A stretch of 5,503 bases of DNA. Origin: Bacteroidota bacterium (GTDB lineage Bacteria; Bacteroidota; Bacteroidia; Chitinophagales; Chitinophagaceae). The notes beneath the pieces are model-generated. The model was not told the DNA's origin. It saw nothing but the letters and a program-made list of their open reading frames with translations, and made no database searches. Below, piece by piece: positions 1 to 5,503 of this stretch; position 1 is the first letter of the stretch; each line of letters opens with the position of its first letter. The stretch lies in contig JAGWTK010000296.1 in the NCBI GenBank assembly GCA_028876035.1, positions 1 to 5,503 on the forward strand, read 5' to 3'. The position numbers were made by a program, and so were the translations under genes.

Positions 1-68
1 ATAGTGCTGTATCTCCAGCTATCCAGAGGGTATCGCGCTTCATTGACATCATAGAAATTCCCCCGTAA

Positions 69-254
69 AGATGGCCATACCAGCGTGGTCGTATTTTTAA
101 ATTGCACCAACATAACACGACGAATACCGGCTTTAGCGCATGGCGCGATGTCAGCACCCTGTTCTGGGCTGCGATGCAAATTATAATGGTGGGAGTTGGC
201 GTAACGCTGTACATAAAAACTACATTTACATTCCATAAAAAATCAAACCAATGA
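69..254 (+). CDS. Possible 3' end of a small or broken membrane-protein gene (start unresolved)
   Basis: After a stop at 66-68 this frame is open for 61 codons to a TGA at 252-254. That TGA overlaps the ATG of the YHS lipoprotein gene (ATGA), an arrangement typical of translationally coupled genes. The reading contains one strong predicted membrane helix at residues 28-49 (core LFWAAMQIIMVGVGVTLY), preceded by a basic stretch with SAWRD and followed by a short Lys-rich tail. No convincing start is present: a TTG at 102 would give 50 residues and an ATG at 174 only 26, and neither has a ribosome binding site. It may be a tiny membrane protein, or the remnant of a longer gene cut by the stop at 66-68. 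The opposite strand is also open here (236 down to 1, off the edge), so even the strand is not certain. I do not recognise the family. Confidence 0.3.
   Translation, partial: RWPYQRGRIFKLHQHNTTNTGFSAWRDVSTLFWAAMQIIMVGVGVTLYIKTTFTFHKKSNQ
196..228 (+). promoter_or_regulatory. Weak candidate Bacteroidota-type promoter for the YHS lipoprotein gene
   Basis: A TTG at 196-198 is followed, after a 22-base spacer, by TACATTTA at 221-228. This resembles the Bacteroidota pattern TTG ... TAnnTTTG, with the last base differing and the spacer slightly long. Transcription would begin about 15-20 bases before the ATG at 251, leaving a short A-rich leader without a Shine-Dalgarno sequence, which is common in this phylum. 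It lies inside the preceding open frame, so it could be chance. Confidence 0.2.
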
Positions 255-547
255 GAATCGTTTTAATTGCGGCATGTTTTGCATACGTAGCCACCGCATG
301 CAACAATGAATCTAATACAACAGCTGCTCCGAAGGAAAAAATGGCCACAGAAGCGGTAGCGGTAGACAGCGCATTGGCCAAACTCAGTTTTGCCAGCAAA
401 AAAGACCCTTCCTGTGGTATGCCGCTAAAAGCCGGTTTGAAGGATACGACGACTTACAACGGGAAACTGTATGGCTTCTGTTCAGAAGAATGCAAGCGGG
501 ATTTTTTAACGGACCCCGCAGGTCACCTGGCTGTACTTAAAGAATAA
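251..547 (+). CDS. Small lipoprotein with YHS/TRASH-type metal-binding domain
   Basis: A 98-residue exported protein. Residues 1-16 form a short signal peptide (Arg2, then a hydrophobic run) ending ATA before Cys17, a usable lipobox, so the mature protein is probably lipid-anchored. A low-complexity Ala/Thr/Lys linker follows to about residue 50. Residues 52-95 form the domain: DPSCGM with Cys55, then Tyr69, Gly71, then YGFCSEEC with Cys77 and Cys81, Phe85 and Pro89. This is the YHS/TRASH pattern, a small fold that binds a metal ion (often proposed to be copper or iron) through cysteines. By family knowledge it could be a periplasmic metal chaperone or sensor; the metal is not shown by the sequence. 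The start ATG overlaps the stop of the preceding frame. The gene converges on the glycosidase gene with a 52-base gap, so it is unlikely to belong to the polysaccharide cluster. Confidence 0.85.
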   Translation: MRIVLIAACFAYVATACNNESNTTAAPKEKMATEAVAVDSALAKLSFASKKDPSCGMPLKAGLKDTTTYNGKLYGFCSEECKRDFLTDPAGHLAVLKE

Positions 548-550
548 GGA

Positions 551-589
551 TAAAAATATTACCAGTATTCATGAGGCGATCAGCTGGTA
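551..589 (-). terminator. Weak candidate terminator for the minus-strand glycan cluster
   Basis: Read on the minus strand, TACCAG (589-584) can pair with CTGGTA (565-560) across an 18-base loop, followed at once by AATATTTTTA (560-551), a T-rich run. It sits just after the TAG of the glycosidase gene, the right place to end the transcript. The 6-bp stem and large loop are weak, so this is only suggestive. No T-run follows the stem on the plus strand, so it would not serve the YHS gene. Confidence 0.3.
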
Positions 590-599
590 GAAGAACCTG

Positions 600-2003
600 C
601 TAGCGGCTGACGGGCTTACCTATCACATATACCGGTGCGTTGGCTGTAGCGCAATAACCACCCGCGTTATATACTGAAACATATAGTCGGTAGGGTCCTT
701 CCGGCAACGGTGCCTGGAACCGGATAGAGGCAGCAGTTGTATCAGTAATCAGGTTCTTTTCCGGCAGCGGCGGCCGGAAGCCTTGCCAGGTCTGCCCCCA
801 GGTTGTCCAGTCTTCGCGTGTGATCTGCCAGGAATAGCGTACTCCCGGTTCGCTGTGACCGTGCACTTCAATATATGCAGTATGCCAGCTTCCATTGTCA
901 AGGAAAATGTTGTGATCGCCATGCGTAAAACTGTCGATGCGGAGATCGCCCAGGCCGGGCGCCTGGTGAACCGTGGATGTGTCACGCCAAACATCTTCCA
1001 ATGCCTCCCTGATCTCAGTTGAATAGCCGTTATCATCAATAATACTGAACCATGTATAGGTATATTCCTGGCGGCTTCCCCAAAAAAAAGCCAGCGATCC
1101 GAGAAAGCAGGAATCTTCGAGCGGCATGAATTCCCGGTAATAACGGGCATAGTCAACCGCTTTCTGGCTGCTATTTTTTTCCACCGGTGCTCCCCAACTG
1201 GTAAACTCCGCCTCCCAGGGGCCCTGGGGTGCCCATTCGGAAATGAAATAGGGCCCGTTCCAGAATGTATGCAGGAACTGCATATCCTTTCGGAATCCTT
1301 TCAGCCGATCGTAAGTGTTGATACCAATAAAATCAAGTTCGGGGAAACGCCACTGAAGACTGAGTATATTTTTCTTCCCTGCGTTGATGACGGTCGTGCA
1401 TACAGGATGACTGCTGTCGGTACGATGCAACATCTCCAGGAAATGGCGGTATACCGCATAAAAAGGAGGGGTCCCGACTGAAAACGCAAAATCGAGTTCA
1501 TTGCCGAGGCTCCAGGCAAGCAGCGCGGGATGTGCACGAAAACGTTCTACGAAATGCTGGTAGCTGACCAGGTATTGCTGCACTAAAAAACTGTCTGCAT
1601 AAAATGCCTCTTCACTTACCGGTGGCAGGTAGATGCCGGCGATGATGGCTACTCCGGTTTGAGCGGCTGAATCGAGCGCAGATTGAAGCCGGGCAGTATC
1701 CCAGCACATCAGTGTATTGCCACCACTCGCTGCCAATTCATGGCATTTATCGTAGCCGGCCGCACCCTTGATAAAAAAAGGCTGACCGTTGCGCATTAGC
1801 TGATAACCCTTGTTTGTTTTGTTGATCCATACCCCTTTTTTGGATTGACGTCGTACCTGGTCGTGCGGACCACGACCACGCAGGTAAATACCGATGGTCA
1901 GCAACAGCAGGATGAAACTGATGGTGCAGAAAACCAAAAGAAAAAAACGTCCGGGAGATTTGCGCATCATGGTGTAGCCATCTGGTATTGTTAGCCGGTT
2001 CAC
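600..2003 (-). CDS. Membrane-anchored GH2-type glycoside hydrolase (TIM barrel, Ig-like C-terminal domain)
   Basis: 467 residues from a GTG at 2003. A basic N-terminus (MRKSPGR) leads to a membrane helix at about residues 20-41, with no cleavage site evident, so the catalytic part should face the periplasm. Residues 57-345 look like a GH2 (clan GH-A) barrel: WSLGNELDF gives the Asn168-Glu169 acid/base pair and PYFISEWAPQGPWE gives the candidate nucleophile Glu256. GINTYD (227-232) and AFFWGS (305-310) fit late barrel strands. Residues 350-461 form a beta-rich, Ig/fn3-like domain with SWQITREDW and EGPYRLYVSVY. Expected activity is retaining hydrolysis or transglycosylation of a beta-linked glycan; the substrate is unknown. 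The GTG overlaps the TAG of the upstream frame by one base, implying coupling. ATGs at 1970 and 1967 (residues 12 and 13) are alternative starts that keep the whole anchor; no Shine-Dalgarno sequence decides between them. Context suggests it edits the product of the adjacent synthase. Confidence 0.85.
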   Translation of the reverse strand: MNRLTIPDGYTMMRKSPGRFFLLVFCTISFILLLLTIGIYLRGRGPHDQVRRQSKKGVWINKTNKGYQLMRNGQPFFIKGAAGYDKCHELAASGGNTLMCWDTARLQSALDSAAQTGVAIIAGIYLPPVSEEAFYADSFLVQQYLVSYQHFVERFRAHPALLAWSLGNELDFAFSVGTPPFYAVYRHFLEMLHRTDSSHPVCTTVINAGKKNILSLQWRFPELDFIGINTYDRLKGFRKDMQFLHTFWNGPYFISEWAPQGPWEAEFTSWGAPVEKNSSQKAVDYARYYREFMPLEDSCFLGSLAFFWGSRQEYTYTWFSIIDDNGYSTEIREALEDVWRDTSTVHQAPGLGDLRIDSFTHGDHNIFLDNGSWHTAYIEVHGHSEPGVRYSWQITREDWTTWGQTWQGFRPPLPEKNLITDTTAASIRFQAPLPEGPYRLYVSVYNAGGYCATANAPVYVIGKPVSR

Positions 2004-3244
2004 TATTCCAATGGTGTATTCAAACTTGCTTTTACCATTCGTACAGAACTGTCTTTCACCATCTCCGCAAACAAAAGATAATGCTCGGGATCCTCGGGAA
2101 TGGTCACCTGCAGATAAGGACCCTGGCCAATCTTTTTCATGAACAAGGTATTCCCTAACTGGTCAGTTTTTACCATATACCATTCAAATTGGAAACGATC
2201 TTCTTTTTCATCGAACAGGGCCCAGCGGTCCGGAGATTTGCGGTAGATAACCTGGTACCACAGTTTAGTACCGGGCAGCGTGACGGCAAGTGGACGAAGT
2301 ATCTTTACATCCGGAAGCGTGTTGCCTGGCGTTGAATTTCCACTCCAATACGCGGCTATGATTTCATATCGTTGCTTTTTCCTGCCCTGCACATCCAGTA
2401 CCCCCTCTAGTGTTACAAAGCGTGTGTTCTCGATATCCTGCCAAACCGGGATCGTCATTGGTGGATGTGATTGGCTGATCAAATGCCAGTATTCAGGTTG
2501 CACCTTCCCCCAGGCCATCGCCGGAGCCAGCGTGTCGGACAGTCCCTGCAGGTAATGATCGTCCGCTTCTAGCATGAACCAGTCGATTTGCGGAACATAG
2601 CGGCGGTAGTAGTCATACCGCGCCTGACCGTTTACATCCCAATGCAGGTCCATCAGCAAAGGTCTTGTACTGTCTATTGCCCGGATCGAACGACAGAGGT
2701 CGGCGAGCCACTGGATGTAACGGTCGCGGTAAAAAAACAAAGAAGGTTTGTATTCCTGGTCCGACAAGATAGAAAGCACGTCGTCGCCAATATTCCACGC
2801 AACGATATCGGGATTATTCCTGAATTCCCTAACCATTTCAAGTACCTGCTCGCGTTTTCTGTTGAGTTCTTTATCGCTGGCGATATCGTCGGGTGCAGAC
2901 GGTAACCAAAACCGGGGAATGACCCGAATGCCGTTCAGCCTGGCGGCTTTGAGAAAACTCTTGTCATAAAAGCCGGGCATTTTTCTTTCGACTGCATTGA
3001 TGCCAACCAACTTCATCTGTGCAAGATCTGCACGAATAATACGCGCATTCAGGGTGTGCCTGTTTCTGAACCAATAAAACCCTTTGTTATAAATAACGGA
3101 ATGAAGCGACGCGGGCAGCGCATGTTTTGACGGATTGCCTCGATCGGCTGAAGTGGGCAGGATGCCTGCCATCGCATTGAACAAATTCAGGTTCTCAAGG
3201 CCCCTGGAATGCAGCTGTCCCAGGTCCGCCGGTTGCAGTATCAC
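2003..3244 (-). CDS. GH2-like pseudo-glycosidase region, probably the distal part of the upstream GT2 synthase gene
   Basis: 413 residues if counted from GTG 3244, but no start here is convincing: there is no ribosome binding site, no signal peptide and no membrane helix. The frame is open without a break to a TAG at 3293-3295, and the 16 codons before the GTG already read like protein (TRLEDKIDTGFTEIKS). Residues 50-300 resemble a GH2-type barrel: NARIIRADLAQMKLVGINAV, RVIPRFWLP, then WNIGDD (150-155) where active relatives have GNE. The nucleophile region reads TIPVWQDIEN (265-273), without the usual SE. Both catalytic glutamates therefore appear lost. Residues about 310-413 form an Ig-like tail (TLPGTKLWYQVIYR, GQGPYLQVTIPEDP), similar in style to the tail of the next gene. 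It ends TAG TGA, a tandem stop, with the next gene's GTG overlapping. An independent cytosolic protein is unlikely; a periplasmic glycan-binding domain fused to the synthase is more likely. Confidence 0.7.
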   Translation of the reverse strand: MILQPADLGQLHSRGLENLNLFNAMAGILPTSADRGNPSKHALPASLHSVIYNKGFYWFRNRHTLNARIIRADLAQMKLVGINAVERKMPGFYDKSFLKAARLNGIRVIPRFWLPSAPDDIASDKELNRKREQVLEMVREFRNNPDIVAWNIGDDVLSILSDQEYKPSLFFYRDRYIQWLADLCRSIRAIDSTRPLLMDLHWDVNGQARYDYYRRYVPQIDWFMLEADDHYLQGLSDTLAPAMAWGKVQPEYWHLISQSHPPMTIPVWQDIENTRFVTLEGVLDVQGRKKQRYEIIAAYWSGNSTPGNTLPDVKILRPLAVTLPGTKLWYQVIYRKSPDRWALFDEKEDRFQFEWYMVKTDQLGNTLFMKKIGQGPYLQVTIPEDPEHYLLFAEMVKDSSVRMVKASLNTPLE

Positions 3245-3287
3245 CGATTTTATTTCTGTGAAGCCGGTATCAATCTTGTCTTCCAGC

Positions 3288-3309
3288 CTGGTCTACCAGT
3301 CATGACCAG
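3288..3309 (-). other. Short inverted repeat surrounding the in-frame TAG
   Basis: On either strand CTGGTC at 3288-3293 is complementary to GACCAG at 3304-3309 around a 10-base loop. In the minus-strand transcript the first two bases of the UAG are the last loop bases and its G opens the 3' stem. The stem is only 6 bp and a shorter register (CTGGT/ACCAG) competes. Readthrough-promoting structures usually lie wholly downstream of the stop, so a function is doubtful. The loop also holds part of an 8-bp palindrome, GTCATGAC (3299-3306). Confidence 0.3.
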
Positions 3310-5503
3310 CCCCTGCAGGCGCTTGTATTCGTGTAACCATCACCGGTATTCCCGAATACCGGAAGAGCGACAACCGGTGAAAGGGTTCATACAATGAATC
3401 CGAATACGCAAAACCGTCTCCCGCCCGCAAGTCCACCCCCAGCCAGTCGACATACGGCTTCCCGGGAAAGCAGGCGCTAGCCTCTTCCGGCGTTTGCGGA
3501 TGCCAGATCCAGCTCACCTGGTTTGCCCCATTCCGCGCCATTGCATCATGTACATATTGCCAGGCCTGGCGGTAAGCTACACTGTCTGATAATGCGGCGT
3601 CCGAAAACAGCGTGCCGGGTTGATGGGCGAAGGAAAGGAATACCGGCCTGTTAAACGCAGCGAGCTGAACGGCCAGTGATTTTATCGGCTCATCGTATTC
3701 GCCCTGCAGGATGCCGGCATACACTGAAGCGCTGTCTGCACCCGGTTCAACCCGATGGTTCCAAACCAGCATCGGTGCAATACCTTCTGCCCACAGCGCA
3801 GCCATCGCAGCTGTATCCGGCAAATGCTTTTCCTTTTTATCCCAGGTAAATTCAAGGCCTGCAATGGCGAGGTCGGAATAACGGCCCCGATTATGCGCAG
3901 TTGCTGAAAAATCATCCTTTCCGAAATACACGCCCTCGTAAAAAACATCGTGTCCCTTCACCGGCGGCGGCAGGTAGGATGGAATTTGCTGCAGACGCCA
4001 GAAACCAAGGATAAAGCCCAGCACAGTAAGCGCGGACAGGGGTACAGAATACCTTCGTAAAAAACCGTGCGCCCATATAATCCACTTATCCCATCTTCTT
4101 ACGCGTACCGCGAGGTTACTGATCCTGCTGCCTTCAGGGATATAGCCCGACACTGAAAAAACAAAGACCATGAATAAAATTTGCAGGAACGCGAGAAAGG
4201 CCATGAAAAAACTGTAGGGCGTATAGTCTGTCGTTAAACCGAATACAATGGCCGCCAGTGAAATCACAGCAATCAATATATTGGGAATGCTGAACGCAAC
4301 CGGCAATGGATCCTTATCGTTTTTAGGAGTGGGAATATAGGGCACTTTTTTCCGGAAAAGCGTATATACGAAACCGAGAGAATGTACCCACCAGGTGCCT
4401 ATCTGCAATATGCCGCCAACTACATGAAACCCGCGATCCAGTTCTTCAGCGACCCACTTCTGCACATAGTGCCGGATAAAAATACCCATGCAGAAAAACG
4501 GGAAAGACGCCAGGATAAAACTGTAAAGGTCCATCTGCAGCGGAATATAACCGGTAAACAGCGATACCACGGGAATCAGAAAGTTGATCAGAAAAATCAA
4601 TCCGCCCAGGTAGTGAAAAGGAAGGGTAAAATAATGTAGCTTCTGCCGCCATGTAAACTTGCTGAACAATTTTGGATAGGTAACCAGTAACAGCTCCCAG
4701 GTACCCCGGCTCCATTTCAGCTGCTGCTTATAATATGACGACATGGTAGCCGGCACCAATCCCCTGGTAAGGATCACCGGTACATACACCGATTTCCATC
4801 CTTTTGCATGCAATTGCATGGCCGTATGCATATCCTCTGCCAGGCCGCTGGCATGGCCACCAATAGAATCCAGCGCCGCCCTTCGAAAAGTACAGTTGGC
4901 ACCAATGGCCTGCACCGTTCCGTAGGTATTCATCGTCATCATTACCGGGCCATAAAACTGGTAAGTCTGTTGTGCTGCACCTTTCGCCACCAGGCTTTCA
5001 GACCGGTTGTGATAGGCCTGCACAATTTGTACGAATCCAATCGAAGGATTTTCAAAATAAGGAACCAATTCATCAAGAAAACAACTGGCCGGCGTATGGT
5101 CCGGATCCAGCACGACACATATTTCTCCGGTGGCAAACTGTAATGCGTTGTTGATATTGCCGGCTTTTGCATCTTTCTTATCGGTGCGGGTAACATGCCG
5201 TATGCCCAGTCGTTCGCACATATTTTTAACTACCGGGTCATTGGCCTCATCGCAACACCAACTGGTATGCGGGTAGCTGATATTTGCGATAGCCGTAAGC
5301 GTTTCTTCCAGCATGTCCAGTGGCTCACCCGCACAATAGGTGGTCAACACATCTACCGTAAATGTCCTGGTAGATGCTGGCTTAACCGGTACCGAGATGC
5401 GGTAGTAATGATACCATTCATGCAGGAATTTTCCTGCATAATAGATCATTGTTACCATCAGCAGCACAAACAACGGCGTATAGCTGATATTGGAAACCCG
5501 CAA
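3293..5503 (-). CDS. Cellulose-synthase-like GT2 membrane glycosyltransferase with C-terminal GH26-like domain (5' partial)
   Basis: 736 codons lie in the window. The first codon (TTG at the edge) is probably an internal Leu and the true start lies outside. Order: membrane helix about 9-27; GT2 catalytic domain about 48-270 with TYCAGEP, CDEAND (Asp85), DPD (Asp133/Asp135), GANCTFRR, AED (Asp224) and QQLKW (260-264), a QxxRW motif with Lys for Arg; membrane helices near 297-319, 326-343, 407-424 and 430-452; a gating-loop-like YIPTPK (389-394), comparable with FxVTxK of cellulose synthases; a last helix about 486-503. These features predict processive synthesis of a beta-glycan from a nucleotide sugar with export through the membrane. 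Residues 515-736 resemble GH26 (YEGVYFG, GLEFTWD, VSWIWHP, YVDWLGVD) facing the periplasm, but the acid/base position reads AHQPG (Gln628) and the nucleophile position VMVTRI (Arg725), so it is probably inactive. The TAG ends the frame before the domain's final strand. Sugar specificity is unknown. Confidence 0.85.
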   Translation of the reverse strand: MRVSNISYTPLFVLLMVTMIYYAGKFLHEWYHYYRISVPVKPASTRTFTVDVLTTYCAGEPLDMLEETLTAIANISYPHTSWCCDEANDPVVKNMCERLGIRHVTRTDKKDAKAGNINNALQFATGEICVVLDPDHTPASCFLDELVPYFENPSIGFVQIVQAYHNRSESLVAKGAAQQTYQFYGPVMMTMNTYGTVQAIGANCTFRRAALDSIGGHASGLAEDMHTAMQLHAKGWKSVYVPVILTRGLVPATMSSYYKQQLKWSRGTWELLLVTYPKLFSKFTWRQKLHYFTLPFHYLGGLIFLINFLIPVVSLFTGYIPLQMDLYSFILASFPFFCMGIFIRHYVQKWVAEELDRGFHVVGGILQIGTWWVHSLGFVYTLFRKKVPYIPTPKNDKDPLPVAFSIPNILIAVISLAAIVFGLTTDYTPYSFFMAFLAFLQILFMVFVFSVSGYIPEGSRISNLAVRVRRWDKWIIWAHGFLRRYSVPLSALTVLGFILGFWRLQQIPSYLPPPVKGHDVFYEGVYFGKDDFSATAHNRGRYSDLAIAGLEFTWDKKEKHLPDTAAMAALWAEGIAPMLVWNHRVEPGADSASVYAGILQGEYDEPIKSLAVQLAAFNRPVFLSFAHQPGTLFSDAALSDSVAYRQAWQYVHDAMARNGANQVSWIWHPQTPEEASACFPGKPYVDWLGVDLRAGDGFAYSDSLYEPFHRLSLFRYSGIPVMVTRIQAPAGAGHDW

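Larger units (their letters stand above)
2003..5503 (-). pseudogene. Candidate single GT2-GH26-like-GH2-like gene interrupted by an in-frame TAG
   Basis: The synthase frame and the downstream GH2-like frame are the same frame, separated by one TAG (3293-3295), with 16 open codons from that TAG to the first candidate start. Known GH26 domains end with the nucleophile strand, a helix beginning near a Trp, and a last strand of the type F-x-x-I-K-x-V-V. Here the nucleophile strand (VMVTRI) and the Trp lie before the TAG, while GFTEIKSVIL lies just after it. The amber thus cuts a domain rather than separating two proteins. Joined, the window encodes about 1,166 codons of one protein: GT2 synthase, GH26-like domain, GH2-like domain, Ig-like tail. 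It could be a nonsense mutation (CAG, TAC or TAT to TAG need one base), a sequencing or assembly error, or a readthrough site. If the TAG is real and not suppressed, the synthase could still be made with a truncated periplasmic part. Confidence 0.55.

Noticed and set aside
548..599. Bidirectional terminator between the convergent genes
   Set aside because: The short stem has a T-rich run only on the minus strand. On the plus strand it is followed by GAAGAACC, so no terminator for the YHS gene is supported.
1082..1089. Run of eight A (T8 then GGGG in the minus-strand mRNA) as a possible frameshift site in the GH2 gene
   Set aside because: The frame stays coherent on both sides (LAFFWGSRQEYTYTW), so no shift is needed. 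Similar runs near 1770 and 1941 are also read through in frame.
2588..2905. Plus-strand open frame of about 105 codons opposite the GH2-like region
   Set aside because: It is antisense to a frame with clear barrel motifs, has no recognisable domain or ribosome site, and its composition looks like a reverse-strand shadow. The same applies to the other plus-strand frames between 783 and 5154.
600..3295. UAG reassigned to an amino acid in this organism, since all three minus-strand frames end in TAG
   Set aside because: The TAG at 2003-2005 is followed directly by TGA at a sensible protein end and the next gene begins there. The TAG at 600-602 follows a complete Ig-like domain. Only the 3293 TAG interrupts a domain.
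1..5503. CRISPR arrays, insertion sequences, tRNA or rRNA genes
   Set aside because: No regularly spaced repeats, terminal inverted repeats with a transposase, or tRNA/rRNA-like sequence were seen on reading both strands.
5501..5503. TTG at the right edge as the true start of the synthase
   Set aside because: It is simply the first in-window codon. The frame is open to the edge, so the start most likely lies outside.

Overview
The window looks like chromosomal DNA of a Bacteroidota bacterium, most plausibly from the Chitinophagaceae. This is inferred from the moderate GC content (judged by eye), start codons without clear Shine-Dalgarno sequences, a small metal-site lipoprotein, and a cellulose-synthase-like glycosyltransferase carrying periplasmic glycosidase-like domains. 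No species can be named from the sequence alone.

Layout. Bases 1-250 hold no confident gene. There is a plus-strand reading frame with one strong predicted membrane helix whose stop overlaps the next start, and a competing open frame on the minus strand. Bases 251-547 (+) encode a small lipoprotein with a YHS/TRASH-type cysteine metal site. It converges on a minus-strand cluster that fills the rest of the window (5503 down to 600). In transcription order the cluster has: (i) a membrane GT2 polysaccharide synthase, 5' end outside the window, with a C-terminal GH26-like domain; (ii) a GH2-like TIM-barrel region with an Ig-like tail, in the same reading frame and separated from (i) only by a single TAG at 3293-3295; (iii) a separate membrane-anchored GH2-type glycosidase that starts on top of the stop codon of (ii).

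How they fit together. The synthase has the D, DxD, ED and QxxK/RW signatures of a processive beta-glycan synthase. Both fused glycosidase-like domains lack the expected catalytic carboxylates (Q628 and R725 in the GH26-like domain; D155 and no obvious nucleophile in the GH2-like region). The separately encoded third protein keeps both (E169, E256). The inferred model is a membrane machine in which a GT2 synthase extrudes a glycan into the periplasm, two pseudo-glycosidase domains hold or guide it, and an anchored active GH2 enzyme trims or remodels it. The substrate is not known.

The main oddity is the in-frame TAG. It falls inside the GH26-like domain, before that domain's last strand, and coding-like sequence continues immediately after it in the same frame. 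The two reading frames are therefore best read as one gene of more than 1,160 codons interrupted by an amber codon. A real nonsense mutation, a sequencing error, or readthrough could each explain this.
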